DNA from: JAGIBJ01 sp032119595
GTDB lineage: Bacteria; Actinomycetota; Thermoleophilia; Solirubrobacterales; Solirubrobacteraceae
NCBI GenBank assembly: GCA_032119595.1
Contig: JAUMBQ010000006.1
Coordinates: forward strand, 930,001-994,000
Length of the DNA stretch: 64,000 nucleotides
Direction: 5' to 3'
Shown: piece by piece, positions 53,856-61,668 of the stretch
How the letters are laid out: the number at the start of each line of letters is the position of its first letter
Numbering within the stretch: the stretch's first letter is position 1
Position numbers and translations under genes: made by a program
Notes under the pieces: model-generated
The model's input: only the letters and a program-made list of their open reading frames with translations
Database searches by the model: none
What the model was told of the DNA's origin: nothing

Positions 53856-53861
53856 TAGCCT
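53856..53861 (+). promoter_or_regulatory. -10-like TAGCCT box 6 nt before the small membrane protein
   Basis: TAGCCT ends 6 nt before ATG 53868, with no Shine-Dalgarno, suggesting a leaderless mRNA. Confidence 0.4.
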
Positions 53862-53867
53862 GTAGGC

Positions 53868-54158
53868 ATGCCCCGGCCCGCGCCTACGACGGTCCGCACC
53901 GTCCTGGTGCTGCTCGTGGCCGCGTCGATCCTCGGCTGGCTCCCGCGGCTGCGGCGCTCAGGCCCGATCCGTCGGCACATCGACCTGTTGCAGAACGTCT
54001 CGCCAATCCAGCAGTTCGCGCCAGCCGCCGGCCATCGCACGCTGGTCGATCTTTCGGACCGGTTCGACTTCACGGTGATCGCTCACCGCGTCCGCGACGA
54101 CCTGCCCTACCTGTTCGTCCCGGTGGACGACCGCGCGCTCGAGGCCTGGCTGGCCTGA
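53868..54158 (+). CDS. Small membrane protein of unknown function
   Basis: A 96-residue protein. One transmembrane helix (TVRTVLVLLVAASILGWLP) follows a short N-terminus. A cytoplasmic-looking segment with RRSGPIRRHIDLL comes next, then LVDLSDRFDFTVIAHRVRDDLPYLFVPVDDRALEAWL. The frame has normal codon use, and a TANNNT box sits at the proper distance, which supports it as a real gene. No family was recognised. Confidence 0.55.
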   Translation: MPRPAPTTVRTVLVLLVAASILGWLPRLRRSGPIRRHIDLLQNVSPIQQFAPAAGHRTLVDLSDRFDFTVIAHRVRDDLPYLFVPVDDRALEAWLA

Positions 54159-54174
54159 GGGCGGCGGCGCGGGC

Positions 54175-54384
54175 TCAGGCCAGAAGGTCGAGCGCTTCGC
54201 GGTTCTCGAGCATGACGTCGTCGAGCAGCTGATCGAACTCGCGATCTCGCACGACTGCCGCCGCCTCGCGGTCGAGGGCAAGGCGCAAGACATCAGCTTT
54301 CGAAATGCCACGTTCTGCAGCAATCCGGCCGAGGAGTTCGAACCGCCGATCATCGAGGCGGAGGGTGAAGGAGTGGGTAGTCAT
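54175..54384 (-). CDS. Ribbon-helix-helix (CopG-type) DNA-binding protein
   Basis: A 69-residue protein. HSFTLRLDDRRFELLGRIAAERGISKADVLRLALDREA is a ribbon-helix-helix domain: a DNA-contacting beta strand, then two helices separated by ISKADV. The C-terminal helix is acidic, as in antitoxins. No toxin-like gene is adjacent, so it is an orphan regulator or antitoxin remnant. ATG 54384 is preferred; a longer reading to 54465 lacks the domain start. A CGATCGATCG palindrome (54399-54408) just upstream, in the divergent region shared with the SRPBCC gene, is a possible autoregulatory site. Confidence 0.78.
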   Translation of the reverse strand: MTTHSFTLRLDDRRFELLGRIAAERGISKADVLRLALDREAAAVVRDREFDQLLDDVMLENREALDLLA

Positions 54385-54398
54385 GAAGCTGCGGACCA

Positions 54399-54408
54399 CG
54401 ATCGATCG
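54399..54408. promoter_or_regulatory. CGATCGATCG palindrome between the RHH and SRPBCC genes
   Basis: A 10-bp palindrome 15 nt upstream of the RHH start, in the 101-bp divergent region. RHH repressors often bind short palindromes by their own promoters; here this is inference. Confidence 0.3.
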
Positions 54409-54473
54409 CGGGCATTCACCAGTCTGGCACCGGGCTTGTGCAGGAGTACGCCCACCTCGCCACACGCTCCGCC

Positions 54474-54479
54474 TAGGCT
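54474..54479 (+). promoter_or_regulatory. -10-like TAGGCT box 6 nt before the SRPBCC gene
   Basis: TAGGCT ends 6 nt before ATG 54486, with no Shine-Dalgarno, suggesting a leaderless mRNA. Confidence 0.4.
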
Positions 54480-54485
54480 CGGGCC

Positions 54486-54905
54486 ATGGCCTCCGCCGCC
54501 CTTCGCCGTGCTGAGACTCGATCGATCTCGATTGACGCGCCTCCGTCGGTCGTGCTCGACGTGATCAGCGACCCGATGACGCTCCCGCAGCGTGCCCCGG
54601 AGTTCGCCCGGGGTGGGGTCTGGCCCGACGGGGACGCTTGGATCGTGGACACGATCGCGGGCCAGGCGCGGTTCCGGCTGCGGGTCTGCCGGGAAGCCGG
54701 AACGGTCGACCTGCTCGCCGAGAAGCAGCCCGAGGTGGGCGAGCGTGGCACCTTCTCGCGGGTAATCGCCAACGGCGCCGGCAGCGAGTACCTCCTCACG
54801 CTGTTTTTCGGCGACGCGATGTCGACCGAGGCCATCACGCGGCAGATGGCCCTCATCGACCAGGAACTCGAGCGCGTCAAGACGATGGCGGAAGCCGCCG
54901 CCTGA
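54486..54905 (+). CDS. SRPBCC (START/cyclase-like) domain protein
   Basis: A 139-residue cytoplasmic protein. SISIDAPPSVVLDVISDPMTLPQRAPEFAR opens an SRPBCC fold, and the strand pattern WPDGDAWIVDTIAGQARFRLRV to the final helix MALIDQELERVKTMA completes it. These domains form a cavity for hydrophobic ligands. The ligand and role are unknown. It is divergent from the RHH regulator, which might control it, and lies upstream of purL behind a 50-bp palindromic structure. Confidence 0.75.
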   Translation: MASAALRRAETRSISIDAPPSVVLDVISDPMTLPQRAPEFARGGVWPDGDAWIVDTIAGQARFRLRVCREAGTVDLLAEKQPEVGERGTFSRVIANGAGSEYLLTLFFGDAMSTEAITRQMALIDQELERVKTMAEAAA

Positions 54906-54923
54906 GCGGCGTGAACGTTCCGC

Positions 54924-54973
54924 GCCGAACGTCGAGATATGCCCCCTGTAGGGGGCAAATTCCGACGTTCGGC
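54924..54973. repeat. 50-bp two-tier palindrome upstream of purL
   Basis: GCCGAACGTCG (54924-54934) pairs perfectly with CGACGTTCGGC (54963-54973). Inside, after a symmetric 6/6 unpaired section (AGATAT and AAATTC), GCCCCC (54941-54946) pairs with GGGGGC (54951-54956) across TGTA. It may terminate the SRPBCC transcript. Its design resembles the three palindromic elements elsewhere but the sequence differs. Confidence 0.6.
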
Positions 54974-55050
54974 CCCTGGCGGAGGCGCGCACTGGCCACC
55001 GCGGCGCGCGTCGCACGCCGAGCCGACGGCCTCCGCCGCACGCTCCCGGG

Positions 55051-55056
55051 TACCAT
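55051..55056 (+). promoter_or_regulatory. -10-like TACCAT box 8 nt before purL
   Basis: TACCAT ends 8 nt before ATG 55065, with no Shine-Dalgarno, suggesting a leaderless purL mRNA. Confidence 0.45.
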
Positions 55057-55064
55057 CGGTCCCG

Positions 55065-57407
55065 ATGGCCGAAACCGCTGTGCTTCCTCAGTTCCCGGGC
55101 GTCCCTGCGGGCACCGTTCCTGAGGGCACGCCTCCGGATGTCGCGGCCGCCGTCGCGCTTGGCCTCACGGCCGACGAGTACGCGCTCGTCGGCGAGAAGC
55201 TGGGCCGCAATCCCACGCAGGTCGAACTCGCGATGTTCTCCCTGATGTGGAGCGAGCACTGCTCCTACAAGCACTCCAAGAAGCTCCTCGGCACGCTGCC
55301 GACGGAGGGCGAATCGCTCGTCCTCGGACCCGGTGAGAACGCGGGCGCCGTGCAGGCCGCCAATGGCTGGATCGCCGCCTTCAAGGTCGAGTCGCACAAT
55401 CACCCGTCGGCGGTGGAGCCGTTCCAGGGCGCCGCAACCGGCGTCGGCGGCATCCTGCGAGACATCTTTGCGCTCGGCGCCCGCCCCATCGCGGTCCTCG
55501 ACGCCCTGCGCTTCGGTGAGCCGCAGGACTCCGAGCGCACGCGCTTCCTACTCGACGGCGCCGTCTCGGGCATCGGCCACTACGGCAACCTCATCGGCGT
55601 CCCGAACATCGGCGGCGACCTGTACTTCGAGGGCCCGTACGAGACGAACTGCCTCGTGAACGCGATGGCGATCGGCCTCGTGCGCAAGGAGACGATGATG
55701 TTCTCCGCCGCCAAGGGCGTCGGCAACGCGCTCATCGTGTTCGGCGCCTCGACCGGCCGCGACGGCATCGGCGGCGCCTCGGTGCTTGCCTCCGCCGAAC
55801 TCGGCGAGGACGACGCGAGCAAGCGCCCGACCGTCCAGGTCGGCGACCCGTTCGAAGAGAAGAAGGTCATGGAGTGCTCGCTCGAGCTGCTCCAGCGTGG
55901 CCTGATCGTGTCGCTGCAGGACTGTGGGGCCGCCGGCCTCACGTCGGCTGCGTCGGAGATGGCGAGCAAGGGCGAGGTCGGCCTCGACGTTGATGTCGCG
56001 CTCGTGCCGCTGCGCGAAGACGGCCTGGAGCCCTTCGAGGTGATGGTGTCGGAGTCGCAGGAGCGCATGATCTGTGTCGCGACGCCAGACAAGCTCGACG
56101 AGGTCCTTGCGGTCTGCGAGAAGTGGGAGGTGTACGGCTCGGCGTTCGGCGTCGTGACCGACACCCAGCGCTTCCGGATCTTTGACGGCGACGCGCTCGT
56201 GGGCGACATGCCGGTGCCGGCGCTCGTCGACGACTGCCCGATGTACGACATCTACCCGGAGAAGCCGGCCGAGGGCATCTACCCCGCGCCGCCGCGCCGC
56301 ATCGAGGACGACCTTGCGCCGGGCGCCGTGCTCACGACGCTGCTGGCGTCGCCGAACCTCGCCGACCGCACGCCGCTGTTCCAGCAGTACGACCAGATCG
56401 TGCAGTCGCGCACCGTGCGCCGCCCCGGTACCGCGGGTGCTGCGGTGCTCGCGATCCCGGAGGCCGACGCCGCGCTCGCCCCCGCCGACATCGAGGCCTC
56501 CGGGCTCGGCGCTGCTGCCGGTGCCCAGGGCGTAAGCGGCGATGACGCGCCCCGTCCAGGCATCGCGGCCTCGATCGACGGCTCCGGCCGCCGCGTCGCC
56601 GCCGACCCCGAGCAGGGCACCATCTGGAACGTGCTGGAGTGCGCCGCGAACCTCGCGACCGTCGGCGCCCGCCCCCTCGGCCTCACGAACAACCTCAACT
56701 TCGGCAACCCCGAGAAGCCCGCGATCGCGTGGCAGCTCACCGAGTCGATCAAGGGCCTCGGCGCTGCCTGCCGCGGCCTGGATGTGCCGGTCGTCGGCGG
56801 CAACGTGTCGCTCTACAACGAGGGCACCACCGGCCCGATCTACCCGACGCCGGTGATCGGCATGGTTGGCGAACTGCCGGACTCGCGCCGCACGGCGCCG
56901 CTCGGCTTCACCACGCCGGGCCACCAGATCGCCCTCGTCGGCGACGTGCAGCCGCAGCTTGGCATCAGCGAACTCAGCAAACTCCGCGGGCTCGCTTTGC
57001 CTGACGGCCTGCCGACCTGGGACATCGCCGCGATCCGTACGACGATCGAGGCAGTCCGCGACGCCGTCCGCGCCGGCGACCTCGCCAGCGTCACCGACAT
57101 CGCCGAGGGTGGCTTTGCGGTCGCGGTGGCCGAGTCGGCGATCCATGGCGGCGTCGGCGCCGCCATCGAGATCGACGAGCCAGGCACCGACGCGTGGGCC
57201 ACGGTGTTCGGCGAGGCCCCGGGCCTCTTCCTGGTCAGCGGCGATGAGGACGCCCTCGCGCGCCTGGCTGAGAAGACCACCGTCACCGTCCTGGGCACGG
57301 TCGGCGGCGACCGCGTCGCCATCGGCGCTGGCGACATCACGATCGACGAACCCCTCAGCGCGCTCCACGAGGCGTGGGCCGGCGGCCTGCTGCCCTACTT
57401 CCCGTAG
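55065..57407 (+). CDS. purL: FGAM synthase large subunit PurL
   Basis: A 780-residue AIR-synthase-superfamily enzyme that converts FGAR to FGAM using ammonia from PurQ. The small type used with PurS and PurQ is recognised from its length. MFSLMWSEHCSYKHSKKLL, then VESHNHPSAVEPFQGAATGVGGI and LQDCGAAGLTSAASEMA are diagnostic. The second half repeats the fold with NNLNFGNPEKP and VVGGNVSLYNE. An Ala/Pro-rich insertion (about 475-505) differs from typical sequences. The ATG at 55065 is the start; the in-frame stretch upstream runs through the palindrome and is not coding. Confidence 0.97.
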   Translation: MAETAVLPQFPGVPAGTVPEGTPPDVAAAVALGLTADEYALVGEKLGRNPTQVELAMFSLMWSEHCSYKHSKKLLGTLPTEGESLVLGPGENAGAVQAANGWIAAFKVESHNHPSAVEPFQGAATGVGGILRDIFALGARPIAVLDALRFGEPQDSERTRFLLDGAVSGIGHYGNLIGVPNIGGDLYFEGPYETNCLVNAMAIGLVRKETMMFSAAKGVGNALIVFGASTGRDGIGGASVLASAELGEDDASKRPTVQVGDPFEEKKVMECSLELLQRGLIVSLQDCGAAGLTSAASEMASKGEVGLDVDVALVPLREDGLEPFEVMVSESQERMICVATPDKLDEVLAVCEKWEVYGSAFGVVTDTQRFRIFDGDALVGDMPVPALVDDCPMYDIYPEKPAEGIYPAPPRRIEDDLAPGAVLTTLLASPNLADRTPLFQQYDQIVQSRTVRRPGTAGAAVLAIPEADAALAPADIEASGLGAAAGAQGVSGDDAPRPGIAASIDGSGRRVAADPEQGTIWNVLECAANLATVGARPLGLTNNLNFGNPEKPAIAWQLTESIKGLGAACRGLDVPVVGGNVSLYNEGTTGPIYPTPVIGMVGELPDSRRTAPLGFTTPGHQIALVGDVQPQLGISELSKLRGLALPDGLPTWDIAAIRTTIEAVRDAVRAGDLASVTDIAEGGFAVAVAESAIHGGVGAAIEIDEPGTDAWATVFGEAPGLFLVSGDEDALARLAEKTTVTVLGTVGGDRVAIGAGDITIDEPLSALHEAWAGGLLPYFP

Positions 57408-57425
57408 GGCGCGCCTCGGCGGCGG

Positions 57426-58232
57426 CTACATCCCGCCGGTGGCTTTCGTGAGGTCGATGAGGTTCACTTCGACGCCCTCGGCGTCGACGATCGTGCTCAT
57501 GCGGCCGAACGGCGAGTTCATCGGCTCCTGGGTGATCTTGCAGCCAAGCTCGGCGGCCTTGGCCGTCGATGCGTCGGCGTCCGCGACCGCGATGTAGGTG
57601 CGGAACACCGACGGCGCGCCGTCCGGAAAACGCCCCGGCGTCATCTGCATGACGCCGAACTGCATCTGGCGGCCCTCCGGATTCGTGGGGATCGCCATCT
57701 GGTAGTAGGTGAACTGCGGCGACTCCGAGAGCGCACGTGCCTCCAGCCCGAGGATCGCGACGAAGAAGTCGCGGGTGACCGCCGCGTCGGTTGAGTAGAC
57801 CTCCGTCCAACAGAACGCGCCCGGCTCGCCGAACCGGCCAAAGCCGCTGAACGGCGCGCCCTGCCAGAGGCCGAAGCCCGCTCCAGTGGGATCGAGGCAG
57901 TACGCGGTCCGCCCCATGCCCGGAATGTCGTGCGGACCGAACGCGAGCGAGCCGCCGTTTGCGGCGACCGCCTCAAGCGTTGCGTCGAGGTCGTCGGTGG
58001 CGAGGTAGATCGTCCACGCCGGCGGCCCGCCACCTCCCATCGGCGCGTTGATGCCGGCCACGGTCGACTCGGGCGTCTGCTCGCCAAGATGCGCCATCGC
58101 GTACCCGCCGAACTCCTCGCCACCCGCCTCGGCCGACCAGCCGAGCAGATCGCGATAGAAGCCGATCGCGCGCGCCTGGTCGACCGGCAGGAGGTCGGCC
58201 CAGCAGAAGGTTCCGGTCGGCGAGAGGCCCAT
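57426..58232 (-). CDS. Two-domain VOC (glyoxalase-fold) protein
   Basis: A 268-residue protein made of two vicinal-oxygen-chelate modules. The first begins TFCWADLLPVDQARAIGFYRDLLGW and the second AFCWTEVYSTDAAVTRDFFVAILGL. AAANGG-type helices and DPTGAGFGLWQ close the first unit. Family members include glyoxalases, dioxygenases and antibiotic-binding proteins. Similar two-domain proteins in actinobacteria have no known substrate. It starts 10 nt after its paralogue's stop, so the pair is cotranscribed. It is convergent with purL, only 18 bp apart. Confidence 0.85.
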   Translation of the reverse strand: MGLSPTGTFCWADLLPVDQARAIGFYRDLLGWSAEAGGEEFGGYAMAHLGEQTPESTVAGINAPMGGGGPPAWTIYLATDDLDATLEAVAANGGSLAFGPHDIPGMGRTAYCLDPTGAGFGLWQGAPFSGFGRFGEPGAFCWTEVYSTDAAVTRDFFVAILGLEARALSESPQFTYYQMAIPTNPEGRQMQFGVMQMTPGRFPDGAPSVFRTYIAVADADASTAKAAELGCKITQEPMNSPFGRMSTIVDAEGVEVNLIDLTKATGGM

Positions 58233-58242
58233 GTGGCCGACC

Positions 58243-59073
58243 CTAACCGGAAGCTTCGGATTCCGAAAGCGGCTGTTGCGCCCGCGACCGATCGACCACA
58301 TTGATGACCGCCCCATCGAGGTCGACGAGCGTCGCGATGCGCCCGAAACCGGTGTCCATGAGGTCCGTTGCGAACGTTGCCCCAAGGCGTTTGGCCTGCT
58401 CGGCTGCCGCGTCGGCGTCCGCGACCGCGATGTATGGCGCGAGCGCCGAGGGCACGCCGGGAGGGAATCCCTCACCCATCTGCATGATGCCGAGCTGCGG
58501 GCCTGCCTGACCGGGAATGCTGAGCTGGAAATACGTGAACTCGGGCGTCGCGCCAATGGTCTCGGACTCGAGCCCGAGGACGGCGCTGAAGAAGTCGCGG
58601 GTGCGCTCAGCATCGTGGCTGTACGCCTCCGCCCAGCACGGCGCGCCCGGCTCACCGAACGACCCGAACCCCGCAAACCCCTTGGCCTGCCAGATGCCGA
58701 ACACGCCGCCGGTCGGCTCAGCGCAGATGGCGAACCGCCCCATGCCCGGCACGTCCGTCACGGGCTGCAGCACCGCCCCGCCGTGTTCAGCCACCGCAGC
58801 GACGGTGGCCTCGGCATCGGCCGAGGCGAAATAGACGGTCCACGCCGGCGGCACCCCTTCGCCCATCGGCGCAGCGATCCCCGCCACCGGGCCACCGCCA
58901 ACGCCGCGCGGATCCGTGCCCGAGCCGAGCGACATCGTCGCGTACCCACCGGTCGCCGGGTCACCCAAGGCCGCCGACCACCCGAACAGGTCGGTGTAGA
59001 ACGCGATCGCGCGGTCCTGGCGTTCGGGGTTGAGATCGGCCCAACAGAAGGCCCCGTGCGGATACGCATTCAT
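58243..59073 (-). CDS. Two-domain VOC protein, tandem paralogue
   Basis: A 276-residue paralogue of the neighbouring gene. It opens AFCWADLNPERQDRAIAFYTDLFGW, with the second unit PCWAEAYSHDAERTRDFFSAVLGL. Both share GMGR (VPGMGRFAIC, IPGMGRTAYC) and GFGSFGEPGAP-type linkers, indicating a recent tandem duplication. A GAGGA Shine-Dalgarno precedes ATG 59073. Substrate unknown. Confidence 0.85.
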   Translation of the reverse strand: MNAYPHGAFCWADLNPERQDRAIAFYTDLFGWSAALGDPATGGYATMSLGSGTDPRGVGGGPVAGIAAPMGEGVPPAWTVYFASADAEATVAAVAEHGGAVLQPVTDVPGMGRFAICAEPTGGVFGIWQAKGFAGFGSFGEPGAPCWAEAYSHDAERTRDFFSAVLGLESETIGATPEFTYFQLSIPGQAGPQLGIMQMGEGFPPGVPSALAPYIAVADADAAAEQAKRLGATFATDLMDTGFGRIATLVDLDGAVINVVDRSRAQQPLSESEASG

Positions 59074-59189
59074 GTCGCTGATCCTCGATCCACGCGGTGC
59101 CGCATGTATCCGTGCTCACCCCCATCGGGATCGCGGAGAACCCCGCGGTCCGTCAGTCGGCGACGCCCACGCGAGATGATGGAGCGGCG

Positions 59190-59236
59190 GTGAGCGGCCA
59201 TTTGGTGTTGTCCCAACGACACAAATGGCCGTTCAC
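59190..59236 (+). repeat. 47-bp palindromic element, copy 3
   Basis: The ends are GTGAGCGGCCATTTG and CAAATGGCCGTTCAC, with the core GTGTTG-TCCC-AACGACAC. It matches the minus-strand reading of copies 1 and 2 at both ends, but the inner stem differs and still pairs. It lies 30 nt after the stop codon of the VOC-like gene at 59266. Nothing else is recognised in this 192-bp gap. Confidence 0.75.
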
Positions 59237-59265
59237 GTCTAGTCCGGCCGGGCCGGTCGAGCCGC

Positions 59266-60018
59266 TTAGCGCCGGCCGTGCGTCGGGCCGTGCTCGACGA
59301 GGATGAAGCGAGCGCCGCCCGGATCGGTGAGTTCGGCGGCGGCGGAGCCGATGCAGCCGTGGGGGACGGGTCGTTCGCGGATGTCGGCGACGTCCACACC
59401 GCGGGCCTCCTTGAGCGCATTGGCGAGCGACGGCACCTGGACGCAGGGAAACCAGCCGACCTCGGCTGGGTCCGGCTCGTCGACCACGCAGACGACGTTC
59501 GCACTCGGATCGACGGAACTCTGCATCACGACGGTGCCGAGGCCGGGGTTCGCCAGTGGATCGACGGGGTCCAGAATCGCGTCGAGGCGACGTTCGAACC
59601 ACAGGCGGGCGCCCTCGACGTCCTGCGTGCGCAGCTCCGCGAAACACAGCGAATTCGGACTCGCCCAGCGCCCAAGGCGCGGCCCAGGCGAGCGCGGACG
59701 CAGGAGCTGGTCGCCCGCGGGATCCGCCGCGCGGGGAGGCCGCGGAGGCGACAGGCGAACGTTCCAGCGATCGGCGGTGGGGTCGATCACGCCACCCTCG
59801 GGTCGCGCGTCGTTGGGCTCCCGCGGACGGATGCCGCAGATCGGGCCCGCGGTCCGCGCGACGTCGAGATGGATCACGAGGTCGTGCGTGCCGGGGCGCG
59901 CCGACCCGCGCCATCCAAGTACCGCGCCGTAGAACGAGGTCGCCGTCGCCAGGTCGTCCGTGATGAGCTCGGCCCAGACGAACGGTGGGCTCGGAATCAT
60001 CGACGCGATGGTGGGCAC
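59266..60018 (-). CDS. VOC-like protein, diverged
   Basis: A 250-residue protein. The first module begins PPFVWAELITDDLATATSFYGAVLGW. A proline-rich middle (RLSPPRPPRAADPAGDQLL) follows. The second module reads SLCFAELRTQDVEGARLWFERRLDAI. Both module starts are recognisable, but the rest has drifted from the tandem pair. The GTG at 60018 is preferred because a TACCGT box (plus-strand 60025-60030) lies 6 nt before it; ATG 60000 is possible. Substrate unknown. Confidence 0.72.
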   Translation of the reverse strand: MPTIASMIPSPPFVWAELITDDLATATSFYGAVLGWRGSARPGTHDLVIHLDVARTAGPICGIRPREPNDARPEGGVIDPTADRWNVRLSPPRPPRAADPAGDQLLRPRSPGPRLGRWASPNSLCFAELRTQDVEGARLWFERRLDAILDPVDPLANPGLGTVVMQSSVDPSANVVCVVDEPDPAEVGWFPCVQVPSLANALKEARGVDVADIRERPVPHGCIGSAAAELTDPGGARFILVEHGPTHGRR

Positions 60019-60024
60019 CCCGCC

Positions 60025-60030
60025 ACGGTA
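60025..60030 (-). promoter_or_regulatory. -10-like TACCGT box 6 nt before the VOC-like gene
   Basis: TACCGT on the minus strand ends 6 nt before GTG 60018 and supports this start, suggesting a leaderless mRNA. Confidence 0.4.
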
Positions 60031-60153
60031 GCGCCCGACTGGGCGGCCAGGACGGTAATTGGACGCCCGACCTGAGGCCTTCCCGCTCGCACCACTTTGC
60101 GTTGTGTGTCCAGTTGGCGCGGCGCCAAGCTCGCTCGCGGCTCGCGACCCAGC

Positions 60154-60159
60154 TACTCT
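60154..60159 (+). promoter_or_regulatory. -10-like TACTCT box 6 nt before purF
   Basis: TACTCT ends 6 nt before GTG 60166, with no Shine-Dalgarno, suggesting a leaderless purF mRNA. Confidence 0.45.
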
Positions 60160-60165
60160 CATCTT

Positions 60166-61602
60166 GTGAACGTCGCCGATGACCGCGACGGCCCACGCGA
60201 TGAATGCGGCGTGTTCGGGATCTTTGCCCCGGACCGCGAGCATGAGGTCGCCAAGCTGTCGTACTTCGCGCTCTACGCCCTGCAGCACCGCGGGCAAGAG
60301 TCAGCCGGAATCGCTACTTGCGATCTGGGAGGGCACATCCTCACCCTCCGAGAACTCGGGCTCGTCAGCCAGGTGTTCAACGAGGAGAAGCTCCAGGCGC
60401 TCTCCGGCGACCTCGCCGTCGGCCACGTGCGCTACTCCACCACGGGCTCCAACGCCTGGGAGAACGCGCAGCCGATCTACCGCAGCGACGTCCGCGAGAT
60501 CGCTCTCGCGCACAACGGCAACCTGATCAACGCCGTCAAGCTGCACCGCGAGATGACCGAGGAGGGCGTTCGCTTCCGGTCGACGTCCGACTCCGAGCTC
60601 ATCGCCGCGATGATCGCGACCAACCACGCCTCGAACCTCGAGGACGCGATCGCCGACATCATGCCCGAGCTCGAGGGCGCGTTCGCGACCGTCGTGATGA
60701 GCAAGGACCGCGTCTGCGGCTTCCGCGATCCGGCTGGCCTGCGTCCGCTCGTGATCGGCAAGCTCGGCAACCGCTACGCCCTCGCGAGTGAGTCGTGCGC
60801 GCTCGACATCATCGGCGCTGAACTCGTCCGCGAAGTCGAGCCCGGCGAGCTCATCACGATCACCGCCGCCGGCATGGAGTCCCGCCAGGTCGTCGAATCG
60901 CCCCGCAAGGCGTTCTGCGTCTTCGAGCACATCTACTTCGCGCGCCCCGACTCGATCATGGGCGGCCACTCGGTGCAGGCGGCCCGCGGCCGCATGGGCG
61001 AGCTGCTCGCCAAGGAGTCGCCGGCTCCCGGTGCCGACCTCGTGATTCCGGTGCCGGACTCGGGCGCTCCCGCCGCTCGCGGCTACGCCCGCGGCGCCGG
61101 CCTCCCGACCGACGACGGCCTGGTGAAGAACCGCTACGTCGCTCGCACGTTCATCCAGCCGAGCCACGAGCTGCGCAAGCAGGGCCTGCGCCTCAAGTTC
61201 AATCCGCTGCCGGAGATCATCGCCGGCAAGCGCATCGTGGTCGTCGACGACTCGATCGTGCGCGGCAACACGACCCGCCAGATCGTGCGGATGCTCAAGG
61301 ACGCTGGCGCCCTGGAGGTCCACATGCGGATCACCGCGCCGCCGATCAAGAACCCGTGCCACTACGGCATCGACATGTCGACGCGCGACGAGATGGTCGC
61401 CCACAACCGCACGGTCGAGGAGATCGCCGAGGAACTCGAGTGCGACTCCCTGGCCTACCTCTCGCTCGAGGGCGTCTACGAAGCGATCCGCGGCGACCGC
61501 GGCAACCATTGCGACGCGTGCTTCTCTGGCGAATATCCGATCGGCGAGATCGGCGACGGCAAGTTCGCGTTCGAGAAGGCTTTGCCGGTCGTTCAGAGCT
61601 AG
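60166..61602 (+). CDS. purF: Amidophosphoribosyltransferase (first committed purine step)
   Basis: A 478-residue enzyme that converts PRPP and glutamine to phosphoribosylamine. A 13-residue propeptide precedes the nucleophile Cys14 in DECGVFGIF, so self-cleavage is needed. The glutaminase half has LYALQHRGQESAGIA and GHVRYSTTGSN. The transferase half has the PRPP loop VVVDDSIVRGNTT. Cys in FCVFEHIY, NPCHYGID and NHCDACF match the iron-sulfur cluster type of the Bacillus enzyme. A GTG start at 60166 fits the propeptide. Confidence 0.96.
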   Translation: MNVADDRDGPRDECGVFGIFAPDREHEVAKLSYFALYALQHRGQESAGIATCDLGGHILTLRELGLVSQVFNEEKLQALSGDLAVGHVRYSTTGSNAWENAQPIYRSDVREIALAHNGNLINAVKLHREMTEEGVRFRSTSDSELIAAMIATNHASNLEDAIADIMPELEGAFATVVMSKDRVCGFRDPAGLRPLVIGKLGNRYALASESCALDIIGAELVREVEPGELITITAAGMESRQVVESPRKAFCVFEHIYFARPDSIMGGHSVQAARGRMGELLAKESPAPGADLVIPVPDSGAPAARGYARGAGLPTDDGLVKNRYVARTFIQPSHELRKQGLRLKFNPLPEIIAGKRIVVVDDSIVRGNTTRQIVRMLKDAGALEVHMRITAPPIKNPCHYGIDMSTRDEMVAHNRTVEEIAEELECDSLAYLSLEGVYEAIRGDRGNHCDACFSGEYPIGEIGDGKFAFEKALPVVQS

Positions 61603-61614
61603 GTTGACGTCAAC
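61603..61614. repeat. Palindrome directly after the purF stop
   Basis: GTTGACGTCAAC is a perfect 12-bp palindrome immediately after the stop codon. It is a candidate protein site or short terminator stem in the 66-bp gap before the next gene. Confidence 0.35.
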
Positions 61615-61668
61615 TCGCGGTGTCCGACGCCGCTCGCGAGCCGTGCTGCCCACCTGTCGCTCGCTCAC

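Noticed and set aside
54159..54485. A toxin-antitoxin pair with the RHH protein
   Set aside because: The neighbours are a small membrane protein and an SRPBCC protein on the other strand. No RelE/ParE or PIN-like gene is next to it.
55548..57368. A 606-codon minus-strand frame opposite purL
   Set aside because: It is antisense to conserved PurL motifs and has no family features.
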